From: Aeromonas bivalvium
Lineage (GTDB): Bacteria; Pseudomonadota; Gammaproteobacteria; Enterobacterales; Aeromonadaceae
Length of the DNA: 64,000 nt
Direction: 5' to 3'
Assembly: GCF_000819765.1 (NCBI RefSeq)
Contig: NZ_CDBT01000047.1
Location: forward strand, 56,162 to 120,161
This document shows positions 8,411-18,672 of the stretch, piece after piece. Made by a program: the position numbers and the translations under genes. Positions within the stretch are counted from its first letter, which is position 1. Each line of letters opens with the position of its first letter. The notes under the pieces were generated by a model. It was not told the origin of the DNA. It did no database searches and saw only the letters and a program-made list of their open reading frames with translations.

Positions 8411-9313
8411 TTATCGGGGCGCGGGCTGGGACGGACGCCGGCTGCTGCGCAGGCCGTCCAGGCTGAACAGCACCAGGGCGCTCCAGATGCAGGCGAAGGT
8501 GATGAGCTTGTCGGTGCGCAGCGCCTCCCCATACAGGGTGACCGCCAGGATGAACATCAGGCTGGGCCCTATGTACTGGAAGAACCCCAGGGTGGAAAAC
8601 TTGAGCCGGGTCGCGGCGGCGGTGAAGCAGAGCAGGGGGGCCGTGGTGACGGCGCCGGCGGCAATCAGCATCAGGTTGAGGTAGAGGCTGTTGTCGGTCA
8701 TATGGCTGGTGGGGCTGTCGGCGATGCCCCACAGATAGATGGCCGCCGGGGGCAGCAGGATCAGGGTCTCCAGCAGCAGACCGGTGAGGGCATCCAGGGC
8801 CAGCTTCTTGCGGATGAGGCCATAGAAGGCGAAGGAGCTGGCCAGCACCAGGGCGATCCAGGGCAGGGAGCCGAACGCTATCAGTTGCACCGCCACGCCG
8901 ATGAAGGCGAGGCCCACGGCCCACCACTGCAGGCGGCGCAGCTTCTCCCCGAGAAACACCATGCCGAGCAGCACGTTGAACAGGGGATTGATGTAGTAGC
9001 CCAGACTCGCATCCAGCATGTGGCCATTGTTGATGGCCCAGATGAACAGCAGCCAGTTGCCCCCCACCACGGTAGAGGTCAGGGCCAGGGTCATCAAGAC
9101 CCTGGGTTTGCGCAGCACGGCGCGCACCTTGGACCACTGGCGACCCAGCAGCACCAGGATCACCAGCAGGGCACAGGACCAGATGATGCGGTGGGTGAGG
9201 ATCTCGGCGGCGGGCACCTCGGCGATCAGCTTGAAGTAGACGGGGGCTATGCCCCAGAGGGTATAGGCACACAAGGCATAGAGGATGCCCTGGCGCTGGA
9301 TCTGTTGTGGCAT
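8411..9313 (-). CDS. rarD: RarD-type EamA transporter
   Basis: A 300-residue inner-membrane protein of the drug/metabolite transporter superfamily, with two EamA halves and about ten helices. The opening GILYALCAYTLWGIAPVYFK is characteristic of RarD. The start at 9313 (MPQQIQRQG) is preceded by GAAGG; an in-frame start at 9373 would add a non-conserved extension. RarD was named for chloramphenicol sensitivity in Pseudomonas, but its substrate is not settled. It stands alone, separated from the AraC gene by 105 bases. Confidence 0.88.
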   Translation of the reverse strand: MPQQIQRQGILYALCAYTLWGIAPVYFKLIAEVPAAEILTHRIIWSCALLVILVLLGRQWSKVRAVLRKPRVLMTLALTSTVVGGNWLLFIWAINNGHMLDASLGYYINPLFNVLLGMVFLGEKLRRLQWWAVGLAFIGVAVQLIAFGSLPWIALVLASSFAFYGLIRKKLALDALTGLLLETLILLPPAAIYLWGIADSPTSHMTDNSLYLNLMLIAAGAVTTAPLLCFTAAATRLKFSTLGFFQYIGPSLMFILAVTLYGEALRTDKLITFACIWSALVLFSLDGLRSSRRPSQPAPR

Positions 9314-9445
9314 TGGATGACCTTCGCTGGACGGCGGATGTGACTGACATCGCCAAACCCGCAGTGTAGCCATCCCGGCGACGGGAAAGAAGCGATTAAA
9401 TAGTGATTAACATGCAACTTATGGCCGGGGATCCGGCGCTTCGCC

Positions 9446-9610
9446 TCACCCCCGGCGGATCTTGCCGATATCCAGCAACACCCACAGCATAAGCACTATG
9501 GCCGAAATCCAGGGGCCCCAGGTGACATAGGCCTCCCCCTGACCCAGCAGGAAAAACAGCAGTGGCAGCCCTATCACCAGCAGCAGCACGCTTCCCACGA
9601 GAAAAAGCAT
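9446..9610 (-). CDS. Small 54-residue membrane protein
   Basis: An open frame of 54 residues starting MLFLVGSVLLLVIG and ending DIGKIRRG. It has two hydrophobic segments (about 2-22 and 34-47) joined by a short polar loop (GQGEAYVTWGPW) and finishes with a basic tail, as in a small inner-membrane hairpin. The ribosome site is weak (AAGAT). Codon choice matches the neighbours. It lies alone between rarD and the puuC-like gene. No function is assigned. Confidence 0.55.
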   Translation of the reverse strand: MLFLVGSVLLLVIGLPLLFFLLGQGEAYVTWGPWISAIVLMLWVLLDIGKIRRG

Positions 9611-9732
9611 TTTTATCTTGATATTGAAGGGTTTGTGTAGCTGATGATTATATCAATCGACTCGGGTGAGGGAAGGGGAAAAACGAGAAAGGGGGGGCAA
9701 GCCCCCCTCCCATGTTCACCCCGGCGCCAGGA

Positions 9733-11232
9733 TCAGGACTCGAGCTGTATCCAGGTGCTCTTGAGCTCTGTGTATTTCTCCAGGGCGTGCAGGGACTTGT
9801 CGCGGCCGTTGCCCGACTGCTTGAAGCCGCCAAAGGGCATCGTCATGTCGCCGCCGTCCCAGTTGTTGACGAACACGGTACCGGCGCGCAGGGCGCGGGA
9901 GCCCTTGATCGCCTTGTTCAGATCCGCCGTCCAGATGGCGGCTGCCAGGCCGTAGTCGGTGTCGTTGCCAAGGGCAATGGCCTCCTCGAGGGTGTCGAAG
10001 CCGGTGATGGCGAGCACGGGGCCGAAGATCTCCTCGCGGAAGAGGCGCATCTGGGGGGTCACCTCATCGAAGATGGTGGGGGCTATGTAGAAGCCGCCGC
10101 TCTCCTCCCGGGTGCGCTCGCCGCCGAGCAGCAGCCTGGCCCCCTCCTGTTTGCCTATCTCGATATAGCGCAGAACCTGCTCCATCTGGATGCCATCCAC
10201 CATGGCACCGATGCGGGTGGCGGGATCCTGGGGATCCGCCGCGACCCACTCCCTGGCATGGACCAGCAGCCGCTCGATGAAGTCGCTCTTGATGCTGTTT
10301 TGCACCAGCAACCGGGAGGCGGCGGTGCACACTTCCCCCTGGTTGTAGAAGATGGCGGCGGCCGCACTCTTGGCGGCAGCGTCCAGATCCGGCGCATCCG
10401 CCAGTATGATGTTGGGGCTCTTGCCGCCGCACTCCATGAAGGCGCGTTTGAGGTTCGACTTGCCTGAGCACTCCACCAGATGCTTGCCGACCCGGGTGGA
10501 GCCGGTGAAGGTGATGCAGTCCACATCCATGTGCATGGCGAGCGCCTCGCCCACGGTATGGCCAAAGCCCGGCAGCACGTTGAAGACGCCGTCCGGAATG
10601 CCCGCCTCTTTGGCGATGCCGGCGATGCGCAGGGCGGTGAGGGGGGATTTTTCCGACGGCTTGAGGATGACGGAGTTGCCGGTGGCGAGCGCCGGGCCCA
10701 GCTTCCAGCACGCCATCACCAGGGGAAAGTTCCAGGGGACGATGGCGGCCACCACCCCGAGCGGTTCCCGGGTCACCAGGGCCAGGGCCCCCTCTTCGAC
10801 CGGGGCCACCTCGTCATAGAGCTTGTCGATGGCCTCGCCGTTCCAGGCGATGCAGTTGGCGGCGGCGGGGGCATCGTAACCCATGGCGTCCGAGATGGGC
10901 TTGCCCATGTCTAGGGACTCCAGCAGGGCCAGCTCGACCCGGTGGAGCCGCATCAGCTCGGCGAAGCGCTGCAACACCAGCTTGCGCTCCTTGGGGGATT
11001 GTCCCGCCCAGCGCCTGTCGTTGAAGGCGGCGCGGGCGGCCTTGACCGCCAGTTCGGCATCGGCGGCATCACAGGCGGCGACATTGGCCAGCAGCTGGCC
11101 ATTGGCCGGATTGATGCACTCGAAGGTGGCACCATGGACCGCATCCCGGTAGCTGCCGTCGATGAACGCCTGGGTGGGGAGGGTCAGCTGGGCCTGTCGG
11201 TATTGCCACTGGGCCAGGTTCATATCACTCAT
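9733..11232 (-). CDS. puuC: Gamma-glutamyl-gamma-aminobutyraldehyde dehydrogenase (PuuC-like)
   Basis: A 499-residue NAD(P)-dependent aldehyde dehydrogenase. The catalytic residues are N168 in VPWNFP, E267 in MECGGKSPN and C302 in YNQGEVCTAAS. The C-terminal half contains FVNNWDGGDMTMPFGGFKQS and SLHALEKYTELK, which closely match E. coli PuuC. PuuC oxidises gamma-glutamyl-gamma-aminobutyraldehyde in putrescine breakdown and accepts other amino-aldehydes. AAGGAG seven bases upstream supports the ATG at 11232; a start at 11253 would add seven residues. A puuR-like gene lies just upstream on the same strand. No puuA, puuB or puuD lies next to it, so the physiological substrate may be broader. 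Confidence 0.85.
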   Translation of the reverse strand: MSDMNLAQWQYRQAQLTLPTQAFIDGSYRDAVHGATFECINPANGQLLANVAACDAADAELAVKAARAAFNDRRWAGQSPKERKLVLQRFAELMRLHRVELALLESLDMGKPISDAMGYDAPAAANCIAWNGEAIDKLYDEVAPVEEGALALVTREPLGVVAAIVPWNFPLVMACWKLGPALATGNSVILKPSEKSPLTALRIAGIAKEAGIPDGVFNVLPGFGHTVGEALAMHMDVDCITFTGSTRVGKHLVECSGKSNLKRAFMECGGKSPNIILADAPDLDAAAKSAAAAIFYNQGEVCTAASRLLVQNSIKSDFIERLLVHAREWVAADPQDPATRIGAMVDGIQMEQVLRYIEIGKQEGARLLLGGERTREESGGFYIAPTIFDEVTPQMRLFREEIFGPVLAITGFDTLEEAIALGNDTDYGLAAAIWTADLNKAIKGSRALRAGTVFVNNWDGGDMTMPFGGFKQSGNGRDKSLHALEKYTELKSTWIQLES

Positions 11233-11267
11233 GTTCGCTCCTTGAACGTGCAAAGGTCATCCGCGTA

Positions 11268-11282
11268 TCAATATGCTAAACA
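11268..11282 (-). promoter_or_regulatory. Candidate PuuR element between puuR and puuC
   Basis: On the minus strand this reads TGTTTAGCATATTGA, 35 bases before the puuC start. It resembles the elements at 11916-11931 and 12014-12029, and in outline the complement of the E. coli PuuR box (AAAATATAATGAACA). It may repress puuC separately from puuR. Confidence 0.45.
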
Positions 11283-11354
11283 TTTCGCCGCCTGTAAATC
11301 CGGCTTGTAACAACTTCTTAAACAGGCGCTGGCCAGGATCGCCGCTGGCCCGGG

Positions 11355-11897
11355 TCAGAAGGTGGCCGGTGTGTTGGCGGAGATCAGCACGCACTCCTGC
11401 TCGTCGACGTTGCGAAAGCGGTGCGGGGTGCGGCTGTCGAAGTAGTAGCCATCGCCGGCGCCGAGCAGGTGGATCTGCTCGCCTATGGTCACCTCGACCC
11501 GGCCCTGGATGACGATGCCGCACTCTTCGCCATCGTGACTCAGCATGTCGTCGCCGGTGTCGGCGCCGGGGGGCAGTCTCTCCTGCAACATGCCGATGGC
11601 GCGGTTGGCGCGGCTGTGCCCCACCAGGCGGTAGCTGATGGGGTGGCTGCCGAGATCCGGCATGTCGGCGGCACGAAAGACCACCTCGGAGTCGAGGGCC
11701 GTCTCGTCGGTGAAGAAGCTGGCCAGGGACATGGGAATGCCTTCCAGCACCTTGCGCAGGGAGGCGACCGAGGGACTGACCTGATTTTTTTCTATCTGGG
11801 AGATAAAGCCGTTGGTCACCCCCGAGCGCTTGGCGAGTTCGCGCTGGGACAGAGCCGCCTTGGTGCGGACCGCCTTGAGGCGTTGACCTATATCCAT
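11355..11897 (-). CDS. puuR: PuuR-like repressor (XRE HTH + cupin)
   Basis: A 180-residue regulator. Residues 5-60 are an XRE helix-turn-helix (LSQRELAKRSGVTNGFISQIEK), followed by QVSPSVASLRKVLEGIPMSL, a stretch shared with E. coli PuuR. Residues about 108-176 are a cupin domain (HDGEECGIVIQGRVEVTIG and FDSRTPHRFRN). PuuR represses putrescine-utilisation genes and is released by putrescine. It sits between puuC and the divergent transaminase, and TGTTTA-type elements on both sides suggest it controls both units and itself. Assignment to the PuuR group is strong; the exact ligand is inferred. Confidence 0.88.
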   Translation of the reverse strand: MDIGQRLKAVRTKAALSQRELAKRSGVTNGFISQIEKNQVSPSVASLRKVLEGIPMSLASFFTDETALDSEVVFRAADMPDLGSHPISYRLVGHSRANRAIGMLQERLPPGADTGDDMLSHDGEECGIVIQGRVEVTIGEQIHLLGAGDGYYFDSRTPHRFRNVDEQECVLISANTPATF

Positions 11898-11915
11898 CCT
11901 TCTGTTCTCCTCGAG

Positions 11916-11931
11916 TGTTTACTATTATTGA
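11916..11931 (+). promoter_or_regulatory. Candidate PuuR element upstream of puuR
   Basis: TGTTTACTATTATTGA lies 18 bases before the puuR start, within an AT-rich stretch of the divergent promoter region. It is one of three similar elements around this regulator and resembles the inverted E. coli PuuR box. The likely role is autorepression. Confidence 0.45.
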
Positions 11932-12013
11932 ATTTGTGTTAAATATCTTATACCACCCTGGTCGGGGTGACACCATCACTGGGCAGCATAGCGCCCTTTT
12001 TTATGGATACAGG

Positions 12014-12029
12014 TGTTTAATTTAATAGG
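12014..12029 (+). promoter_or_regulatory. Candidate PuuR element upstream of the transaminase
   Basis: TGTTTAATTTAATAGG lies 42 bases before the transaminase start and shares the TGTTTA core and AT-rich centre of the two elements beside puuR. It would place the transaminase-dehydrogenase operon under the same repressor. Confidence 0.38.
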
Positions 12030-12071
12030 CGATCACCCTGAGTAGCTAAACACCTTAAGGATGAGGTGACC

Positions 12072-13403
12072 ATGAAAGTTGTCAGTGACATCAATACGCC
12101 GGCGGACATGTCCGCCTTCTGGATGCCCTTCACCGCCAACCAGCAGTTCAAGGCGGCGCCACGGATCCTCAAGTCTGCCGAGGGCATGTATTATCGCGCA
12201 GAGGATGGCCGCAAGATACTGGATGGCACCGCCGGCCTCTGGTGTTGCAACGCGGGCCATGGCCGGCGGGAAATTGCCGAGGCGGTCTCCCAGCAGATCG
12301 CCCACCTCGACTTTGCCCCCACGTTCCAGATGGGCCACCCCCTGCCGTTCGAGCTGGCCAACCAGCTGGTGGAGATAGCCCCCAAGGGCTTCGGCCACGT
12401 CTTCTATACCAACTCCGGGTCGGAGTCCGTGGACACGGCGCTCAAGATCGCCCTGGCCTGGCAGCGGGCCCGCGGTCAGGGCACCCGCACCCGGCTCATC
12501 GGCCGCGAGCGCGGCTACCATGGGGTGGGATTCGGCGGCATCTCGGTCGGCGGCATTCCCGGCAACCGCAAGTGGTTCGGCTCCCTGCTCGGCGGGGTGG
12601 ATCACCTGCCCCACACCCTCAATATCGCCAGGAATGCCTTCACCAGAGGCCTGCCCGACGAAGACCTGACCCTGGCCGACGAGCTGGAGAAGATCGTCTT
12701 CCTCCATGACGCCAGCAACATAGCGGCCGTCATCGTCGAACCCATCGCCGGCAGCACCGGCGTCATCATGCCCCCCAAGGGCTACCTCAAGCGGCTGCGG
12801 GAGATCTGCACCAAACACGGCATCCTGCTCATCTTCGACGAGGTGATCACCGGCTTCGGTCGCCTCGGCTCCCCCTTCGCCGCCCAGGAGTTCGATGTCA
12901 TCCCCGACATGATCACCTGTGCCAAGGGGCTCACCAATGGCGCCATCCCCATGGGGGCCGTGCTGGTGCAAGACCATATCCATGACGACATGATGGCGGC
13001 GGGCAAGGGGGCCATCGAGCTGTTCCACGGCTACACCTACTCGGGTCACCCGGTGGCCGCCGCCGCCGGCCTGGCCACCCTCGAGATCTACCGCAATGAA
13101 AACTTGCTGACCCGGGCGGCCGAGCTGGCGGGCTACTGGGAGGAGGCGGCCCATTCGTTGAAGGGCTGCAAGCACGTCAAGGACGTGCGCAACTACGGCC
13201 TGGTGGCGGGCATTGAGCTGGAATCCATGGCGGACGCGCCGGGCAAGCGGGCCTATGAGGTGTTCGTGCGCTGCTTCGAGAAGGGAGCGCTTATCCGGGT
13301 GACCGGCGACATCATCGCCCTGTCGCCCCCCCTCATCATAGAGCGCAGCGAGATCGACGGTCTCTTCACCCTGCTGCAGGACGCCCTGCTGGCCCAGGAT
13401 TGA
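12072..13403 (+). CDS. Omega-amino acid:pyruvate transaminase (class III)
   Basis: A 443-residue PLP enzyme of the class III aminotransferases. It opens with FWMPFTANQQFK, typical of beta-alanine:pyruvate / omega-amino acid transaminases. K285 in CAKGLTNGAIPMG is the PLP lysine, IFDEVITGFGR holds the conserved Asp, and NSGSESVDTALK binds phosphate. These enzymes move the terminal amino group of beta-alanine, GABA or similar compounds to pyruvate, giving a semialdehyde and alanine. The ATG at 12072 follows GAGG. The semialdehyde dehydrogenase gene downstream would take the product, and ald further on could recycle alanine. Confidence 0.87.
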   Translation: MKVVSDINTPADMSAFWMPFTANQQFKAAPRILKSAEGMYYRAEDGRKILDGTAGLWCCNAGHGRREIAEAVSQQIAHLDFAPTFQMGHPLPFELANQLVEIAPKGFGHVFYTNSGSESVDTALKIALAWQRARGQGTRTRLIGRERGYHGVGFGGISVGGIPGNRKWFGSLLGGVDHLPHTLNIARNAFTRGLPDEDLTLADELEKIVFLHDASNIAAVIVEPIAGSTGVIMPPKGYLKRLREICTKHGILLIFDEVITGFGRLGSPFAAQEFDVIPDMITCAKGLTNGAIPMGAVLVQDHIHDDMMAAGKGAIELFHGYTYSGHPVAAAAGLATLEIYRNENLLTRAAELAGYWEEAAHSLKGCKHVKDVRNYGLVAGIELESMADAPGKRAYEVFVRCFEKGALIRVTGDIIALSPPLIIERSEIDGLFTLLQDALLAQD

Positions 13404-13416
13404 CCCCTAATTACTC

Positions 13417-13445
13417 GGGGTGACGCCCGCCGAGGGTGTCACCCC
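13417..13445 (+). terminator. Intercistronic hairpin between transaminase and dehydrogenase
   Basis: GGGGTGAC (13417-13424) pairs with GTCACCCC (13438-13445) across a 13-base loop. There is no following T-run, so it more likely acts in partial attenuation or RNA processing than as a strong terminator. Confidence 0.4.
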
Positions 13446-13501
13446 CCATGCCTCTTTTCGGCGCGGCAGAGGGAGGACGAATGACCCATCACGGAGGATT
13501 T

Positions 13502-14998
<1,497 letters not shown>

Positions 14999-15052
14999 GG
15001 CCCAGGGCCGATTTCGGTCGGCCCCCTGAGATGTGACGCAAAGGAGTGAAGG

Positions 15053-15772
15053 ATGCGACTGGGAATTCTCGATTGTGATCGGTTGGACCCCGAGTTCGAG
15101 CAGCAGTTTGGCCGGGTCTATTCCGGGATGTTTATCGAGGGATTCAGGGCCCTGGCGCCCCACCTGGAGTTTCGGGTCTGGTCGGCCCTGGATGGCGAGC
15201 TGCCGACCGATCTGGACGAGTGCGATGGCTGGCTCATCACCGGCTCGCGCCACGACGCCTATGGCGATACCCCCTGGGTGGTGGCGCTGCGGGAGTGGGT
15301 GTGCCGGGCAGATGAGGCCAGGGTCAAGCTGGCGGGCGTCTGCTTCGGCCATCAGCTGATCGCCCAGGCCCTGGGGGGCGAGGTGGGCAAGTCCGACAAG
15401 GGCTGGGGACTGGGGGTGGCCAGCAATGCCATGCTGGCGAGCGAGCCCTGGATGCAGCCAGGGCTGGATCGGATCCGCATTCTCGCCAGCCACCAGGATC
15501 AGGTGATGCGCCTGCCCTCTGGCGGGCGTCGCCTGGCGGGCAATGATTTCTGTCCGAACTTCATGTTCGGCCAGGGGGAACACATAGTCGCCATCCAGGG
15601 TCACCCTGAATTTTCGGTGGACTACGACAGGGCGCTGATCGAGAAACGGCAGCAGAGTCTGGCGCCGGAACGCTATCAGGCCTTCCTCGCCTCCCTGGAG
15701 CAGGAGGTGGACTCCACCATCATGCTGGGCTGGTTGTTGCGATTTTTAGGCATGCTGCCGGCTCGGCCATAG
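15053..15772 (+). CDS. Class I glutamine amidotransferase-like protein
   Basis: A 239-residue GATase1-like protein resembling the glutaminase half of GMP synthase. The catalytic triad is visible: C97 in GVCFGHQ, and H184 and E186 in QGHPEF. It is followed 41 bases later by ald on the same strand. E. coli clears gamma-glutamyl-GABA with PuuD, also a C26/GATase-type hydrolase but of different sequence. In this putrescine-like gene set I suggest, without proof, that this protein could hydrolyse a gamma-glutamyl conjugate. A role in another amide hydrolysis is equally possible. Confidence 0.8.
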   Translation: MRLGILDCDRLDPEFEQQFGRVYSGMFIEGFRALAPHLEFRVWSALDGELPTDLDECDGWLITGSRHDAYGDTPWVVALREWVCRADEARVKLAGVCFGHQLIAQALGGEVGKSDKGWGLGVASNAMLASEPWMQPGLDRIRILASHQDQVMRLPSGGRRLAGNDFCPNFMFGQGEHIVAIQGHPEFSVDYDRALIEKRQQSLAPERYQAFLASLEQEVDSTIMLGWLLRFLGMLPARP

Positions 15773-15813
15773 CGACGCCGGCGGGGGACAAGGACGAACG
15801 CAGGAGCATCGAG

Positions 15814-16929
15814 ATGATCATTGGCGTACCCAAGGAAATCAAAAACCACGAATACCGCATCGGCATGACCCCCGCCGGGGTGCAGGAGCTGACGGCCCGG
15901 GGCCACCAGGTGCTGGTGCAGCGGCAGGGGGGCGAGGCGATCGGCCTGTCCGATGCCGAGTACCAGGGGGCGGGGGCCGAGCTGGTGGCCAGTGCGGCGG
16001 AGATCTTCGCCCGGGCCGAGATGATAGTGAAGGTGAAGGAGCCGCAGCCGGAGGAGTGCGAGCTGCTGCGCCCGGATCAGCTGCTGTTCACCTACCTGCA
16101 CCTGGCACCGGATCCGGTGCAGACCCAGCTGCTGGTCCATTCGGGCGCCGTGGCCATCGCCTACGAGACGGTGACCGACGAGCGTGGCGGCCTGCCGCTG
16201 CTGGCCCCCATGTCCGAGGTGGCGGGGCGGATGGCGATCCAGGCCGGGGCCCACAGCCTGGAGAAGGCCCAGGGGGGCAACGGCACCCTGCTCGGCGGCG
16301 TGCCCGGCGTGGCGCCCGCCCGGGTCGTGGTGCTGGGTGGGGGAGTGGTGGGGATCAACGCGGCGCGCATGGCTCTGGGTCTGGGGGCCGATGTCACCCT
16401 GCTCGACAAGTCCCTGCCGCGGCTGCGGGAGCTCGATGGCCTGTTCGGCCCGGCCCTCAAGACCCTCTACTCGACCCAGGTCAATATCGAGGCCTGCCTC
16501 GCCCAGGCGGATCTGGTGATCGGCGCCGTGCTGATCCCGGGGGCGGCGGCGCCCAAGCTGCTGACCCGCCCCATGCTGGGGCTGATGCGCAAGGGCTCTG
16601 TGCTGGTGGACGTGGCCATCGATCAGGGGGGCTGCTTCGAGACCTCCCATCCGACCACCCATGAGGATCCCACCTATGTGGTGGATGGCATCATCCACTA
16701 CTGCGTGGCCAACATGCCGGGCGGGGTGGCGCGCACCTCCACCTTCGCGTTGACCAACGCCACCCTGCCGTTCGTGCTGGCGCTGGCGGACAAGGGCTAT
16801 GTCCAGGCACTCAAGGAGGACAAGCACCTGAGGGCTGGCCTGAACGTGTTCAAGGGCAAGGTGACCCAGGGGGCGGTGGCCCAGGCCCTGGGCTACGAGT
16901 ACGCCAGCGCCGAGTCGGTACTGGGCTGA
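15814..16929 (+). CDS. ald: Alanine dehydrogenase
   Basis: A 371-residue protein with the full layout of NAD-dependent alanine dehydrogenase (L-alanine to pyruvate, ammonia and NADH). It begins [18 protein letters not shown], has the substrate lysine region MIVKVKEPQ near 73 and the active-site histidine in FTYLHLA near 95, and a Rossmann motif [10 protein letters not shown] near 170. CAGGAG precedes the ATG. Its position after a pyruvate-dependent transaminase suggests it regenerates pyruvate from the alanine formed there. Confidence 0.95.
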   Translation: MIIGVPKEIKNHEYRIGMTPAGVQELTARGHQVLVQRQGGEAIGLSDAEYQGAGAELVASAAEIFARAEMIVKVKEPQPEECELLRPDQLLFTYLHLAPDPVQTQLLVHSGAVAIAYETVTDERGGLPLLAPMSEVAGRMAIQAGAHSLEKAQGGNGTLLGGVPGVAPARVVVLGGGVVGINAARMALGLGADVTLLDKSLPRLRELDGLFGPALKTLYSTQVNIEACLAQADLVIGAVLIPGAAAPKLLTRPMLGLMRKGSVLVDVAIDQGGCFETSHPTTHEDPTYVVDGIIHYCVANMPGGVARTSTFALTNATLPFVLALADKGYVQALKEDKHLRAGLNVFKGKVTQGAVAQALGYEYASAESVLG

Positions 16930-16980
16930 GCCGGTCGCGGCGAAAGCTTGAGCGGGTTCACAAACCCCGCCATCCCCGGG

Positions 16981-17004
16981 AGGGCCGTCATGGCCCTTTC
17001 TCTT
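16981..17004 (+). terminator. Terminator after ald
   Basis: AGGGCC (16981-16986) and GGCCCT (16992-16997) form a six-pair stem with loop GTCAT, followed by the T-rich TTCTCTTT. It separates ald from the PfkB kinase gene, whose own candidate -10 (TATAAT, 17005-17010) follows at once. Confidence 0.5.
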
Positions 17005-17038
17005 TATAATGAGCCTTCGCTCTCCCGGAGGTTTCCCC

Positions 17039-17878
17039 ATGTCCCGCATCCTGCTGCTCGCCAATCTCAACTGTGACCACGTGCTCTCCCTCTCCGAACC
17101 CCTGGTGGCGGGGGCCCGCCTGCACTACGTGGACCAGGGCCGACGGCTGGGGGGCGGCGCCGCCAATACCGGCATAGGGCTGGTATGGGCCGGGCACCGG
17201 GTCGCCATCGCCTCGCGCATCGGCCTGGACGAGACCGGCGACTGGCTGCTGGCCGAGGCCCGCAGCCACGGCCTGGACTGTCAGCATGTGGAGCGGTTTG
17301 GCGGCGAGACCGGCGAGCTGCTCATCCTGGTGGATGCCACCGGGGAGCGCACCATACTGCGCCAGCCCCGCCGCCCGGATCTGCCGGGCCAGCTGCCCCA
17401 GAGCGGGGTGGACTGCCTCTATGTGAACTACCCGGGGGGCGCGGTGGCCCAGTACATGGCCTCCATGCTGGAGCAGTGCCTGGTGGTGGCCCAATATCCC
17501 AAGGGGGGCAAGCATCCCAGGCCCTGCCACCTGCTGGTGGCGTCGCGCTCCGATCTGGGGGAGATGACCGACCCCTGGGCCCATGCCCTGACCCTGGCCG
17601 GGGACAAGTTGCAGTGGCTGGTGCTGACGGAGGGCAAGGAGGGTGCGGTGGCCATCCATGGCGAGGAGCGGATCCGGGTGGCGGCCCGTCCCGTCTCCGT
17701 GGTGGATACCACCGGCGCCGGGGATGCCTTCGCCGCCGGGCTGATCCATGGCCTGGCCCGGGGCATGGCCATGGCGGATGCGCTGCAATGCGCGGTGGAC
17801 TGGGGCGCCTTCGCGGTCGCCAGCCAGAGCTCCATTCCTTCCCAGGCCTTGAAGAGCTGGCTGGCCCAGGGCCACTGA
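17039..17878 (+). CDS. PfkB-family carbohydrate kinase
   Basis: A 279-residue ribokinase-like kinase. The N-terminal glycine-rich signature GRRLGGGAANTGIGLVWAG at about 34-52 and the C-terminal DTTGAGDAFAAG with the catalytic aspartate D229 are both intact. GGAGG eight bases upstream supports the ATG at 17039. The family phosphorylates sugars and nucleosides (ribose, fructose, 2-keto-3-deoxygluconate and others). The neighbours do not indicate which substrate applies here. A perfect TATAAT lies about 30 bases before the start, so it is probably transcribed on its own. Confidence 0.85.
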   Translation: MSRILLLANLNCDHVLSLSEPLVAGARLHYVDQGRRLGGGAANTGIGLVWAGHRVAIASRIGLDETGDWLLAEARSHGLDCQHVERFGGETGELLILVDATGERTILRQPRRPDLPGQLPQSGVDCLYVNYPGGAVAQYMASMLEQCLVVAQYPKGGKHPRPCHLLVASRSDLGEMTDPWAHALTLAGDKLQWLVLTEGKEGAVAIHGEERIRVAARPVSVVDTTGAGDAFAAGLIHGLARGMAMADALQCAVDWGAFAVASQSSIPSQALKSWLAQGH

Positions 17879-18006
17879 GGCTGCGTCGCCGGATGCGGGA
17901 TCCCGGGCGTTTCGCCCCCCTTTATCCTCGCGCCTCCTTGCGCCGATTGCTGCTGAAAGCGGGGCAAACGATGGCATAAGTCGGCAAGTTTGCGATCAAT
18001 CAAAGA

Positions 18007-18038
18007 AAGTGTCGATTTATGTGCATCTTCATCGACAC
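18007..18038. promoter_or_regulatory. Candidate NsrR autoregulatory site / inverted repeat
   Basis: The TGCATCTT half-site (18022-18029), preceded at the right distance by AAG and an AT-rich centre, resembles the E. coli NsrR box (AAGATGCATTT and its inverse). In the same place GTGTCGAT (18009-18016) and ATCGACAC (18031-18038) form a perfect 8-bp inverted repeat with a 14-base spacer. It lies 115-146 bases before nsrR. Confidence 0.4.
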
Positions 18039-18152
18039 CCGCTGCGGCTGCTCTTAACCTTGGAGCCTCAACCTCAGGGAGCCCGGTCCCGACCGCCGTC
18101 TTCCTCCGGTCTCTTTGTCCGATCCCCGGCTGTAGTGAGAGGCAGAACCAGC

Positions 18153-18605
18153 ATGCAACTGACCCGTTTTACCGACTATGCCCTGCGCACCCTGACCTTC
18201 CTGGCCTTGCAGCCGGTGGATCGGCTGTCGACCATCACAGAGGTGGCCGACACCTTCGCCATCTCCCGCAATCACGTGGTCAAGATAGTGCATCAGCTCG
18301 GCATCAAGGGGTACATAGAGACGGTGCGCGGCAAGCATGGCGGCATTCGTCTCGGTCGCGCCGCCGTCTCCATCAACCTGCGGGATGTGGTGATGGACAT
18401 GGAGAACATCCTCTGCCCCGCCTACTGCAAGACGGACAACTGCCGCCTGGCCGGTGGCTGCCGCATCCAGGGCATATTGCGCAAGGCGATGAACGCCTTC
18501 CTCGAGGTGCTGGGGGAGTACACCCTGGCCGATGTGGTGAGCGATCCGACCCGCCTCTGTCACCTGCTGGGGCTGGAGCAGGATCAGCTGCTGGTGGCGG
18601 GCTGA
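18153..18605 (+). CDS. nsrR: NsrR-type nitric oxide-sensing repressor (Rrf2 family)
   Basis: A 150-residue Rrf2 regulator. The opening MQLTRFTDYALRTL and the winged helix SRNHVVKIVHQLG are NsrR-like. Cysteines at 92, 97 and 103 fit the spacing of the iron-sulfur ligands of E. coli NsrR (91, 96, 102); C88 is additional. NsrR senses nitric oxide through the cluster and derepresses hmp and other detoxification genes. No hmp or norV homologue is in the window. The gene is convergent with a napF-like gene across a shared terminator. A candidate site for self-regulation lies upstream. Confidence 0.9.
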   Translation: MQLTRFTDYALRTLTFLALQPVDRLSTITEVADTFAISRNHVVKIVHQLGIKGYIETVRGKHGGIRLGRAAVSINLRDVVMDMENILCPAYCKTDNCRLAGGCRIQGILRKAMNAFLEVLGEYTLADVVSDPTRLCHLLGLEQDQLLVAG

Positions 18606-18628
18606 GACGGACCGCCGCTGCGTGGTGG

Positions 18629-18652
18629 AGAAGGGGCCTGCGGGCCCCTTCT
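18629..18652. terminator. Bidirectional terminator between nsrR and napF
   Basis: AGAAGGGGCC (18629-18638) and GGCCCCTTCT (18643-18652) form a perfect 10-bp stem with a four-base loop between two converging genes. Confidence 0.75.
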
Positions 18653-18672
18653 GCTATCTGGCCCCGATGTGA

